Below the pieces are notes generated by a model that ran no database searches, was not told where the DNA came from, and was given only the letters and a program-made list of their open reading frames with translations. From NCBI GenBank assembly GCA_002162955.1, contig MABD01000016.1, positions 1 through 64,000 of the forward strand: a DNA stretch of 64,000 nt, in the 5' to 3' direction. Of the stretch, positions 26,832-35,810 are shown one piece after another; within the stretch, counting starts at the first letter, position 1; each line of letters opens with the position of its first letter. The position numbers were made by a program, and so were the translations under genes. The stretch comes from Gammaproteobacteria bacterium 45_16_T64 (lineage in GTDB: Bacteria > Pseudomonadota > Gammaproteobacteria > Pseudomonadales > Ketobacteraceae).

Positions 26832-28073
26832 TTACACACGTTTATAGTAATTCCTTCGCTTAAGCACTTTACTTACGTATTCTCGAGTTTCACGTCGTGG
26901 CAATTTTGTCATCAGCGTTTTCAACACTTGATCTGGCGTCATACTATTAATAACAGAAAGCGCCTTTTTGAAACTCGCTTGTTTGATAAATGCTTTCGCA
27001 GAACTCGATGCACCACCATTGTAAGATGCAATAGCGTAGTACAATCTGCTTTCTGGATTCTTGATACCTTTAAGATAATTGTAGTAGAGCACGTGTAAAT
27101 AAGCAGCACCCGCTTCGATGTTTCGTGACGGATTATACAAATATCGCGCCGATAACAATTTTGACTTTTTATATAATTTTTTCGCAGCATCCCGACCTGC
27201 CGTTGCCGGTACAATTTGCATAAGACCAAAAGCAGGCACACCGGATCGGGCTAGAGGGTTGAAGTGGCTCTCCGTATGAATAATTGCCATAACAACATCC
27301 GACGACAAATCAAAACGTTGCGCATTTTTTTTCGCGATAGGCGCAAATTTACGTACCTTTTTACGAATCCTATTATCGGGCAGCGGAATGGTATAAGTGA
27401 TCTTCTTATTTCCGCCAATAGGCAGCGCTGCAATACTTGCGGTCAATACTTGGTAGCGAATACTTGCGTTCTTAAGTAGTAGTTTCGCCTTTTTACTGAT
27501 CGCCTTAGGTGTAGGGGACGCTTTCGTGAACAACTCCTCTAACACCAAGCCACCATCTTCAGCACTGGGAGGTTCTTTGCTGTATTGCGTAATCACCCGG
27601 TCCACCGCCCGTTGGACAGGGTCCTTCGCTAATGCTCCAGATATACTTGAGCCCAATACAACTTCAAGTTCTTTTTGCACCGTCTTGGATAGTACGCCAA
27701 AATCTATACGCCGATTCGCGAATTGATTCTCGACACTTATCTCAATATGATTTTTTTCGAAATCCACTACACGTTTAGACGACCAATCCTCGCTATAGGT
27801 AACCCATCGAGTCTTGCTACTCACTTCAGAGCTGGGCCAATGCTGTCTGATTTCCCCTTGGTATTTCTCAGTCGCCTGCCTAAAAGCCAACACAATTGCC
27901 CGATGCTGCCTCTCTTCTTCCGATAAATTTGCGATAGCCTTACCCTGGCGCAACAAAGGGCTATCTGGCTTTCTTTCACGGTCTATAACCCAGCCGCCTC
28001 CATTGGCCTGCGACCAGCCACTAAAGCTGACGCAAAATAACAAAGCGCTAATAAACCAACGACCTCTTAACAT
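26832..28073 (-). CDS. MltC-like lytic murein transglycosylase
   Basis: A 413-residue exported enzyme. It has a signal peptide (about 1-23), a DUF3393/MltC N-terminal domain (about 60-170) and a C-terminal SLT domain. The catalytic glutamate is E268 in IIHTESHFNP, followed by GLMQIVPATAGRDA and ASYNGGASS. The whole C-terminal part tracks E. coli MltC. Unlike MltC there is no convincing lipobox: the only cysteine in the leader is inside the hydrophobic core (LLFCVSF), so it may be a soluble periplasmic form. Confidence 0.87.
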   Translation of the reverse strand: MLRGRWFISALLFCVSFSGWSQANGGGWVIDRERKPDSPLLRQGKAIANLSEEERQHRAIVLAFRQATEKYQGEIRQHWPSSEVSSKTRWVTYSEDWSSKRVVDFEKNHIEISVENQFANRRIDFGVLSKTVQKELEVVLGSSISGALAKDPVQRAVDRVITQYSKEPPSAEDGGLVLEELFTKASPTPKAISKKAKLLLKNASIRYQVLTASIAALPIGGNKKITYTIPLPDNRIRKKVRKFAPIAKKNAQRFDLSSDVVMAIIHTESHFNPLARSGVPAFGLMQIVPATAGRDAAKKLYKKSKLLSARYLYNPSRNIEAGAAYLHVLYYNYLKGIKNPESRLYYAIASYNGGASSSAKAFIKQASFKKALSVINSMTPDQVLKTLMTKLPRRETREYVSKVLKRRNYYKRV

Positions 28074-28375
28074 ATAAACCCCACAGTCCAGAAAATTTTA
28101 TATAACACTTTTGTTATCGAAACCTGCCACTCATTCAAGTTTGCGCAAGAGACGAATTATTTGTGACGTAGCTCTCACATCAAATAGGCCACGTCATCAT
28201 TATTTCGTATAAGTGAATTATTCCAGAAACCCGTTCATATTTTGACCAAAACTTTAGATCTTATTTACTCTAAAACGGCAGATGTTATAACGTGCAATAG
28301 AACAATCATGTCGCCAGCGAGAGTAAACACTCACACTGGCTCAATTCATCCTCCAACATAAGGTCACATCCGTCA
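28074..28375. other. Gene-free stretch upstream of the MltC-like gene
   Basis: About 300 nt with promoter-like A/T-rich segments; no ORF, RNA gene or strong hairpin seen. Confidence 0.4.
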
Positions 28376-28630
28376 TTAGCATTCGTCCAAATACATAAAT
28401 GAAAGAAACGTTGTAAACATACCGACCACCAGCACGACGTGCAAAACGGGTTGCAACATCATCAATAACCCGGCGACGATCCAAAAATTCTTCACCACCG
28501 AGCGCTTTCGCTGATGCCGATCAGATAACAACCGACTATTGGAGATCCCTCTATCTATTTGATTATGGAGAATTTTTTGACGCCAACTGGTAAGTATGCA
28601 CGTCGTAAACCACAGAAAGATAAAACGCAT
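28376..28630 (-). CDS. Small membrane protein, conserved-looking, unknown
   Basis: An 84-residue protein with an N-terminal hydrophobic stretch, a basic middle (SDRHQRKRSVVKN) and a strongly hydrophobic C-terminus ending FLSFMYLDE. From memory the end resembles a small gammaproteobacterial membrane protein. The ATG at 28630 is preceded by a near-perfect AGAAGGAGG site seven nt upstream. The frame is open 51 codons further, but that part has no ribosome site and overlaps the promoter of the MORN gene. Function unknown. Confidence 0.6.
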   Translation of the reverse strand: MRFIFLWFTTCILTSWRQKILHNQIDRGISNSRLLSDRHQRKRSVVKNFWIVAGLLMMLQPVLHVVLVVGMFTTFLSFMYLDEC

Positions 28631-28830
28631 GCTGCCTCCTTCTATATTCACTCTACCTTTTAACCATAGCTCAAAGCTTTTTAGTGACCCACTTAAAAGA
28701 GTATTGTTTTTATACAAAGAAGTACTGGCATAGAAGATGCTCCTCGTAATAACATAGTGATCTAATCGAAAGTTAGAAAACACTGTATATCCCTAACAAT
28801 AAAAACATCACACGGAATTGAGTAAGAAAT

Positions 28831-30306
28831 ATGTCGCACTTCAAGTCCTTTTCCAAAACCTTATTAGGCTTCTCTCTTGTCGCCGCTAGCGCATCTTTTT
28901 CACCGATAACGCAAGCAGACACTTATGACGGCAATAGAGATACAAACAATCGCTTCCACGGTGAAGGGACTTACACCTACTTAAATGGTGGCAGCTACCA
29001 AGGTAAATGGAAGCACGGCCAAAAATCAGGAAAAGGAAAGCGTACGTGGTCTGACGGTACCGTTTATGATGGTGACTGGGATAATAACGCTCCAGACGGC
29101 AAGGGAGTCAAAACTTACAGTGATGGCTCACAGTACAGTGGTAACTTCAGCAACGGTGAGCACGCAGCCCAGGGCACAATGAAATGGCGAAACGGTGACA
29201 TCTACGTCGGTAACTGGAAAAAAGGTAAACCCGATGGACAAGGAACCAAGCAATTTGCAAACGGTGAGTCTTATACCGGTGAATTCAATGCTGGAGACCA
29301 ATCTGGTCAAGGTAAATACATCTACGCCGATCGAAGCCGCTACGAGGGCAACTGGAAGCATAATGCTCCTCACGGCAGAGGCACATTAACACTCGTTTCC
29401 GGCGACAAATACATCGGCAACTTTTTGCAAGGCCAGCCAGAAGGGTTTGGTGAGTTCTTTTATTCCAATGGTGATCGCTATACCGGTCAATGGAAAAATG
29501 GTAAACGCACCGGTAAAGGCAGCCTTAAATACAATGCTGGCGGCTCCTATGATGGCTATTTTGAACATGGGAAAAAATCAGGATATGGAATATTAGTCAA
29601 TGCGCTAGGCGATGAGTATGTAGGCCCGTTCAAAAATGACATGGCTCATGGTAAAGGCACCTGTAAACAGCAGCTTCAAAAAATTGACTGTGAATATAAG
29701 TTTGGTCAGAAAATCACATCGAAGAAGCTACAATTAATTGCCAAGAACGAAACCCCAATCATCCCTACCGCACCAGTGAGCACTGTCACAGCAGTGATAT
29801 CGACAGCACCGATCGTCGCAGCCAAATCGAAATTCAAGAAAACTATCGTTAAGGATATCAAAAAGATGTCCAAGACCTACTCCCTAGCAGACATCCCAAG
29901 AAAAACATCGGACGTTCTATTTAGTCACGATTTTGATGCTGACCTGATGGCTATTCCAGAAAAAGCCCGCTGGAAGAAACGCAGCGCACTCTTTTCCGAT
30001 AACGTTCGTATTGAATCAAAACACGGAACGGTACTCATTGCGATTGAACTAGCCAATTATCGCGGCCCTGGTGTTTACAAAATAGACGACGATCGCGTCA
30101 CCGTCACCCAGAAGAACAAGAAGGAATACCAAGCATCTGAAATAAAGCCCAGTACAATCACCATAAAAAGTGATGATAATTCCTGGATTAGTGGCACATT
30201 CGACTTAGTGTTATTTAATGATTCAACCCAAAAGCCAGCCCATGAAATCAAGAACGGTGTATTCCGCCTTTCGAAAGACGGCAAACTAGGCTATCAAAGC
30301 TGGTAA
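28831..30306 (+). CDS. Exported MORN-repeat protein
   Basis: A 491-residue protein with a signal peptide (cleavage after TQA, about residue 30) and eleven consecutive 23-residue MORN repeats (about residues 32-285). Each runs as Y-x-G-x-W/F-x-x-G-x-x-x-G-x-G. MORN repeats form flat beta sheets that contact membranes or lipids. The C-terminal part (about 290-491) is lysine-rich, then forms a folded-looking domain with no recognised motif. It is probably periplasmic. The gene converges on the wax-ester reductase gene with a strong hairpin between. Confidence 0.82.
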   Translation: MSHFKSFSKTLLGFSLVAASASFSPITQADTYDGNRDTNNRFHGEGTYTYLNGGSYQGKWKHGQKSGKGKRTWSDGTVYDGDWDNNAPDGKGVKTYSDGSQYSGNFSNGEHAAQGTMKWRNGDIYVGNWKKGKPDGQGTKQFANGESYTGEFNAGDQSGQGKYIYADRSRYEGNWKHNAPHGRGTLTLVSGDKYIGNFLQGQPEGFGEFFYSNGDRYTGQWKNGKRTGKGSLKYNAGGSYDGYFEHGKKSGYGILVNALGDEYVGPFKNDMAHGKGTCKQQLQKIDCEYKFGQKITSKKLQLIAKNETPIIPTAPVSTVTAVISTAPIVAAKSKFKKTIVKDIKKMSKTYSLADIPRKTSDVLFSHDFDADLMAIPEKARWKKRSALFSDNVRIESKHGTVLIAIELANYRGPGVYKIDDDRVTVTQKNKKEYQASEIKPSTITIKSDDNSWISGTFDLVLFNDSTQKPAHEIKNGVFRLSKDGKLGYQSW

Positions 30307-30325
30307 CGTTTTTATTAATACAATT

Positions 30326-30369
30326 CAGACATAAAAAATGCCGACAAATGTCGGCATTTTTTATGTCTG
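30326..30369. terminator. Bidirectional terminator, MORN gene / reductase gene
   Basis: A perfect 21-bp inverted repeat from CAGACATAAAAAA to its complement, with GCCGACA core and A/T tracts in both arms, between convergent genes. Confidence 0.9.
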
Positions 30370-30384
30370 GTTTTCACCGTGAAT

Positions 30385-32367
30385 CTACCAGTGTATTCCC
30401 CGCATCAAGTATGCAAAGGCAACCTGCTCACTGGATACCTGTGGTGACTTCTCCCCCGCTCCTTTAGAAGCAGTAGAATCAGGAAACATCCTAAACCCTG
30501 TATTAAGAATAATCTCAGTCATTTTAGGGGCGACAGTTCCCATTACCTGAGCAAAGATACCTAACCGTGTCGCAATTCGCTTCGGCTTATAAATAATTGC
30601 CTCACAAATCATATCCGCCGCCTCTTCCGGGCTAATGGTCGGTACATTCTCATAAATTTTTGTTGGCGCAATCATGGGAGTCCGAACCAACGGCATGTTA
30701 ATCGTCGTAAACTTCACACCTTCGTCAGAGAACTCTGATGCCGCACAACGAGTAAAGGCATCTAGCGCTGATTTCGATGCGACATAGGCGGAGAATCTTG
30801 GTGCATTCGTGAGCACACCAATTGAGGATATATTGATCACCTGTCCTGAGCGCTGGCTTTCCATTTCTGGAAGCAAGTTCATCATCAAGCGCAAGGCACC
30901 AAAATAGTTCAATTGCATGGTTCGCTCAAAATCATGGAACCGATCATAAGACGCAGAAATCGCCCGTCGAATAGACCGACCCGCATTATTGACCAAGATA
31001 TCGACCTTACCAAAGTCTTTCAGGACCTCTTCACAGAAACGATCACAATCGTCCATATCAGATACATCAACAGAATAGCAATACGCCTCACCGCCTAATG
31101 CCTCAATCTCATCCTTGGTTTCCTGAAGTTTTTCTTTGGTTCGCGCAGCAAGCACAACCTTCGCACCAGCCTCACCCAACTTAAGAGCAGCAGCCTTACC
31201 GATACCCGATGTTGCCCCGGTTACCACGACCACTTTTGCTCCAACACAGCCTTCCAGTGTTCGATCAACAAAGTTATCGGGGTCTAGATTACGCGCCCAA
31301 TAATCCCAAATAGCCGGCGCATAATCCAGTAATGACGGACAGCTGATACCAGAACCATCCAATGCCGCACGGGCCTCACGATTATCAAATCGAGTACGAT
31401 AATCGGTAAATTTCAGCGTTGATTTGGGAATGCCTAAATCATTGAGCACCATATTAATAATACGCTGCACAGGAGGCATTGACCCCAATGCCTGCTTAAC
31501 AAACGGCGGTACAAAGCCAAACAGGTTCTTATCAATTCTCATGCTCATCTGCGGTGCATTACCCGCCTTCGCAAAGATATTGATAGCCTCCCCCACCTTA
31601 TAATGATCGGTATCAGTCAAGTGGAAGCATTTGCCGTCAAGGTCTGCCGTGTGGGCTATATGATCCATCGCATCGACCACGTAATCCACCGGCACAATAT
31701 TCAGACGCCCACCTTCAATACCGACCATTGGCATCCAGGGTGGTAATACACTGCGCAACTTTTTGATCATCTGGAAGAAAAAGTATGGGCCGTCGATTTT
31801 GTCCATTTCACCGGTCTTGGAATGGCCAACCACCATAGCAGGTCGATAAATGCGGTATGGCACTTTACATCCACTTCTCACCAAGCCTTCCGAATCATGT
31901 TTAGTTCTTAAATAAGGATCATCGAGTTTCTCCGCCTCCTCAAACATATCCTCTCTAAATATGCCCGAGAACATGCCAGCAGCAGCAATAGAGCTGGTGT
32001 GATGAAAGCACCCAGCATCAACGGATTCAGCCAATCCGATCGCATGTTTAGTGCCATCCATATTGGCAACAACTTGTGACTCTTCAGAAGCAGTCAGGTC
32101 ATACACCGCCGCTAAGTGAAAGAAGTGTTGAATGTTGCCCTTAAGATCAGCAATGGTCTCATCACTTACCCCGAGGTTTTTCTCTGCTAAATCACCCACA
32201 ACGGCAATTAGCTTTTCAGAAGACACGCCTAGCTCTTCACGCAACATTTCAATCTTATAGGCGGATTCCTGACGCACTAACACATAAATGGACCCTTCGC
32301 GCTTGACCAAATTTTGCATCAAAAAACGACCAAGAAATCCCGTTGCACCAGTAATGAAATAACTCAT
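30385..32367 (-). CDS. Fatty acyl-CoA reductase, alcohol-forming (two-domain SDR)
   Basis: A 660-residue fusion of two NADPH-binding reductase domains. The N-terminal extended SDR (male-sterility type) has TGATGFLGR at residues 6-14 and a YLRTK active-site motif. The C-terminal classical SDR has VVVTGATSGIGKA and YVASK. From memory it follows the Marinobacter enzyme that turns acyl-CoA into fatty alcohol nearly end to end, including the C-terminus (SSEQVAFAYLMRGI). It would supply fatty alcohol to the wax ester synthase encoded just upstream (70 nt gap, same strand). No signal or membrane helix is seen. Confidence 0.88.
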   Translation of the reverse strand: MSYFITGATGFLGRFLMQNLVKREGSIYVLVRQESAYKIEMLREELGVSSEKLIAVVGDLAEKNLGVSDETIADLKGNIQHFFHLAAVYDLTASEESQVVANMDGTKHAIGLAESVDAGCFHHTSSIAAAGMFSGIFREDMFEEAEKLDDPYLRTKHDSEGLVRSGCKVPYRIYRPAMVVGHSKTGEMDKIDGPYFFFQMIKKLRSVLPPWMPMVGIEGGRLNIVPVDYVVDAMDHIAHTADLDGKCFHLTDTDHYKVGEAINIFAKAGNAPQMSMRIDKNLFGFVPPFVKQALGSMPPVQRIINMVLNDLGIPKSTLKFTDYRTRFDNREARAALDGSGISCPSLLDYAPAIWDYWARNLDPDNFVDRTLEGCVGAKVVVVTGATSGIGKAAALKLGEAGAKVVLAARTKEKLQETKDEIEALGGEAYCYSVDVSDMDDCDRFCEEVLKDFGKVDILVNNAGRSIRRAISASYDRFHDFERTMQLNYFGALRLMMNLLPEMESQRSGQVINISSIGVLTNAPRFSAYVASKSALDAFTRCAASEFSDEGVKFTTINMPLVRTPMIAPTKIYENVPTISPEEAADMICEAIIYKPKRIATRLGIFAQVMGTVAPKMTEIILNTGFRMFPDSTASKGAGEKSPQVSSEQVAFAYLMRGIHW

Positions 32368-32437
32368 ACCTGCTCCTCGTTTCCCCTAAGCGGGGCTTAC
32401 CCAAAATAAAAATAAAAACAAATAACCCAAAAACACA

Positions 32438-33805
32438 CTAGGCTGCGGAAAAGGCCGCTACCAAAGATGGATCGCCAGCAGCGATCCCTTGTCGCAAAGC
32501 ATTCAGCTCTGCCACAAATCCATCAACGATTAATGCAGGATCAGAGACCAACGCTTTATCAGCGATGACGCCAAACTCAACATTTCCCGCATAACTGAGG
32601 ATGCTAACACCTAACCCAATGCTGCCACTTTGTGGCACCCAAAACATAGGACTGGATATTTTCACCCCATCAAACTGCAAGGCCTCGGTAGGACCAGGAA
32701 CATTCGTCATCACGGCTGATGCTTTCTGACTGAAGAAATCGAGTGCGGCCTTTTGTAACTTAACAGGGCCATGCCCTAAAATCGCCAGCACGCCATAAGA
32801 CATATGCGCCTGCATTCCACTCTTCAGTGTAGACATGTTTCTGCGTACCTTCGCAATTCTGCGAGAAGAATCCGCCTCACTCACCGGAAGATCCAGATAC
32901 ACTAACCCAAAGTGATTACCCAGATTCAACGCCTCTGACAAAGGACGTAGATTCATCGGTACCGTAGCTCTCACGCTTACACCGTCGGCAGAATCACCAG
33001 AGCCCTCAATATAACGGCGCAAACTGCCCGCAACGCAGCCCAACAGCACATCATTGATCGTACAATTAATCGCTTTGCCAATATCCTTCACTTCTGCCAA
33101 AGAAATGGAAGGAGCCCAAGCCACTTGCTTGTCCGTCGATAATGGTTTCTTGAACGTTGTTTTGGTATCTGATGACAACAAAGCCACATGCGCAGACTCG
33201 TACAACCAACCCAGTGAAAATGCACAGGCAGTTCCCGCTTGCTTGGCTTGATGAGTCAACCAACCAAGCGCACCCGGCTTAGCTTGGGCCGGTTTAGGGG
33301 CATTATGGCGAGCCGCTGGTGAAGTACTCATCACCGAAACATCGGCAATGGCATCAAACACGGATACCAACGCCAAACCATCAGCGTACGCATGGTGGAT
33401 ACGAAACACCATGGCACTTTTGCCCTGATAATCAGCAATATGATAGAACCGCCACAAAGGCTTCCCTGCGTCTAGCGGTTCCGATATTAGGCTAACAATA
33501 AAGTTCTGCATGTCTTTTTCAGACTTGTCGCCTTCCAATTCGACACTGGCAAGGTGGTAATTCAGGTCTAGCGCCTCAGCCTTATGCCAAAAATATTCGC
33601 CGTCGCGATTTAACGGCAACTTCCCAAATCGAGGAATCGCCAATAAACGCTCTTTGATGATGGCAAGAAAACGTTCCTTCGAAAAAGACGCGTCAAACTC
33701 CCAAAATCCATTAATCACCATCAGGTTATCTGGCGAATCCATCCGCAACCACGCGGTATCCACAACCGACATTGCTTCCGGCTGCACACTCTTGGCATTC
33801 CTCAT
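32438..33805 (-). CDS. Wax ester synthase/diacylglycerol acyltransferase (WS/DGAT)
   Basis: Esterifies acyl-CoA with a fatty alcohol or diacylglycerol to make storage lipid. The 455-residue protein carries the catalytic HHxxxDG motif as HHAYADG (H137, H138, D142, G143), a PLWRF segment before it, and NDVLLG further on, all typical of WS/DGAT. ATG at 33805 has AAGGGA upstream; a TTG seven codons earlier lacks one. It is the first gene of a two-gene unit with the fatty acyl-CoA reductase and divergent from a FabR-like regulator. Confidence 0.92.
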   Translation of the reverse strand: MRNAKSVQPEAMSVVDTAWLRMDSPDNLMVINGFWEFDASFSKERFLAIIKERLLAIPRFGKLPLNRDGEYFWHKAEALDLNYHLASVELEGDKSEKDMQNFIVSLISEPLDAGKPLWRFYHIADYQGKSAMVFRIHHAYADGLALVSVFDAIADVSVMSTSPAARHNAPKPAQAKPGALGWLTHQAKQAGTACAFSLGWLYESAHVALLSSDTKTTFKKPLSTDKQVAWAPSISLAEVKDIGKAINCTINDVLLGCVAGSLRRYIEGSGDSADGVSVRATVPMNLRPLSEALNLGNHFGLVYLDLPVSEADSSRRIAKVRRNMSTLKSGMQAHMSYGVLAILGHGPVKLQKAALDFFSQKASAVMTNVPGPTEALQFDGVKISSPMFWVPQSGSIGLGVSILSYAGNVEFGVIADKALVSDPALIVDGFVAELNALRQGIAAGDPSLVAAFSAA

Positions 33806-33892
33806 AATTTTTCCCTTAGCCTGCAAACTAATCCCAATCAGCCTGCTTTACATCATTGAGCCCAATCAAACATCGAGCATTGACGCCAATTC

Positions 33893-33985
33893 AGCGTACA
33901 AGTGTGAGCTATAGTACTCATCAAAAGCTATTTCGCAACCTTTAATTTGTACATTTCTTTACACTAAAGTGGATAGCCCAGTGTA
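33893..33985. promoter_or_regulatory. Candidate operators between WS/DGAT and the FabR-like regulator
   Basis: Two imperfect palindromes lie in the divergent promoter region. One is AGCGTACA-AG-TGTGAGCT (33893-33910), about 90 nt before the WS/DGAT start; the other has arms TACACT / AGTGTA (33960-33965, 33980-33985). TetR-type regulators such as FabR bind sites of this kind, and AGCGTACA looks like what I recall of FabR half-sites. This is inference. Confidence 0.35.
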
Positions 33986-34104
33986 TATCGGTCAAAATAG
34001 AGGCAAATGAGCATATTTCAAACAAGAGCGTAACTTTATGTAAGTAACCATTGAACATTCAGCTAACAAGTGTACCCTGAATAAAAACACAAGATTGGAA
34101 TAGC

Positions 34105-34746
34105 ATGAGTACACGAGCAGAACAAAAGCAACGCACACGGGAAGCCATTATTGAGGCTGCCTTACGAAAACTGAATGAAGACAAAGGGTTATCGAGCCTG
34201 AGCCTAAGAGAAGTTGCTAAAGAAGCAGGCATAGCACCGACCTCTTTCTATCGACATTTCGAAAATTTAGATGCCCTCGGCTTGGAACTCGTCGAAAAAG
34301 CCACTGAAAAACTCCACGTTTTATTGAAGATGGCCAAACAGTCACATGCCAAAACCGACGATATTACACAAAACCTAGTCGGTTATTGTTTGGATCACTT
34401 TAAAGAGAACGGCAATTTATTTCGCGTATTGGCCCGCGAGGCAGTCGGAAGCTCGGTAACGTTACGCCAAGCCATCCAAAAAGAACTACGGCAAATCAAC
34501 AAAGAGCTCGCGCATCTGATTGAGCTAGAGAGCCGGCTTAAACAACGCAATATTACTGACCCTAAGATGGTGGCCGAGGCCATCAGCACCATTATCTTTT
34601 ATATGGGCGTGTCGACCATCGATTTACCCTATGCTATGCGCCAAGACGCTGAAAAGCGTCTTATCCATCACATCAAAGCTATTTATAACGGCTCTGAAGT
34701 AATGGCCAATAGGCTACACCTAGAAAGGCAGATGATGCTAAGTTAA
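34105..34746 (+). CDS. fabR: TetR-family regulator, FabR-like
   Basis: A 213-residue TetR-family repressor. The N-terminal helix-turn-helix (about residues 28-50, LSLREVAKEAGIAPTSFYRHF) is almost the same as that of FabR, which senses the saturated/unsaturated acyl pool and represses fabA/fabB. The rest also fits FabR in length and in the FRVLARE-GSS stretch. It is divergent from the wax ester genes, so it may tie storage-lipid synthesis to the acyl pool. GGAA lies nine nt before the ATG. Confidence 0.82.
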   Translation: MSTRAEQKQRTREAIIEAALRKLNEDKGLSSLSLREVAKEAGIAPTSFYRHFENLDALGLELVEKATEKLHVLLKMAKQSHAKTDDITQNLVGYCLDHFKENGNLFRVLAREAVGSSVTLRQAIQKELRQINKELAHLIELESRLKQRNITDPKMVAEAISTIIFYMGVSTIDLPYAMRQDAEKRLIHHIKAIYNGSEVMANRLHLERQMMLS

Positions 34747-34853
34747 CGATAATTTGGGTCATCATCTTCTTTCTACTACCAAACAGAAATAGGCTATAGT
34801 TATACTAAAATACGTGTTTTAGTGATCGCGAAATGACTTTAGCCTAGGACCTC

Positions 34854-35747
34854 ATGACACCTTCGAAGCAAACGAAAGAGCAAGCGGATATTGAGCGCGA
34901 CGCGAACAAGCTGTACCAACGACTACAGCAAGATATCGCCGTTGGCACTCGCCCCCTACCCAACTTCCCCAAAATAGCCTCAAGGGTTGGAGAGCTAGTA
35001 CTGGACCCAAACTACCGAGCAAAAGACCTTGTAGAGGTGCTTGAATACGACCAACATCTCTCTGACTTGCTCATGAAAGTAGCGTCCAGCTCCCTATACC
35101 CTGGCAAAGACCCCTGCGACCACTTAAGCCTAGCCCTCAGACGTATGGGAGCAGATACCACACGAAACCTTGTTTTGATCTACACCCTAGATAAGCTTTT
35201 TCGAACCGACAAACCCACAATTCGACAAAAAATCAAACAGGTCTGGGCGCAAAGTGCCAAAGTCGCCGCCATCGCCGCCTGGATCGCCAATTTCGCCCCA
35301 GGCTATAAGAGTGAAAGTGCATTACTTGCTGGGCTGCTACAAGACACTGGCCCACTCTTCATTATTTCTGCGCTCGGTGAAAAATTAAAAACAGAATACC
35401 ACTGGAAACTCATCGATCACATGAGCAAAGAACATGGCAATGAGTTTGCCGTCAACATCCTTCAGCATTGGAAAATGCCTGAAGACATCGTTACTTGCGC
35501 TCAAACAAAAGACCAATGGCTACGAGATGACGGCAAAAAAGCAGACCTGGCTGACCTCATTCTCATCGCCCGTTACCATGCCTATTTGGGCACAGACAAG
35601 ATAAAAGGCTGCCCCAAAATTACCGACATGCCCGCCGCTATCAAAGTTAAATTTCAAAAAGGTGAAATGACACCCTTTCAAGGTTTAAAAATTGTCTCAG
35701 AATACAAAGATGAAATAGCCGACATCACCCGCATGCTGATTATCTAG
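34854..35747 (+). CDS. HDOD domain protein
   Basis: A 297-residue signalling-type protein with an HDOD (HD-related output) domain covering about residues 35-235. The signature LPNFPKIASRV comes first, then SLALRRMGADTTRNLV and ALLAGLLQDTGPL. The catalytic HD pair is not kept, as is normal for HDOD. No receiver or GGDEF domain is attached. AGGAC precedes the ATG. Its partner pathway is not known. Confidence 0.82.
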   Translation: MTPSKQTKEQADIERDANKLYQRLQQDIAVGTRPLPNFPKIASRVGELVLDPNYRAKDLVEVLEYDQHLSDLLMKVASSSLYPGKDPCDHLSLALRRMGADTTRNLVLIYTLDKLFRTDKPTIRQKIKQVWAQSAKVAAIAAWIANFAPGYKSESALLAGLLQDTGPLFIISALGEKLKTEYHWKLIDHMSKEHGNEFAVNILQHWKMPEDIVTCAQTKDQWLRDDGKKADLADLILIARYHAYLGTDKIKGCPKITDMPAAIKVKFQKGEMTPFQGLKIVSEYKDEIADITRMLII

Positions 35748-35759
35748 CACCAAAAAGCA

Positions 35760-35806
35760 ATATTGCAAGAAAGCCATGGCGTTAACCAGTGGCTTTCTTG
35801 CAATAT
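35760..35806. terminator. Bidirectional terminator, HDOD gene / EamA gene
   Basis: Perfect 17-bp arms (ATATTGCAAGAAAGCCA and its complement) with a 13-nt loop between convergent genes. Confidence 0.8.
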
Positions 35807-35810
35807 ATTC

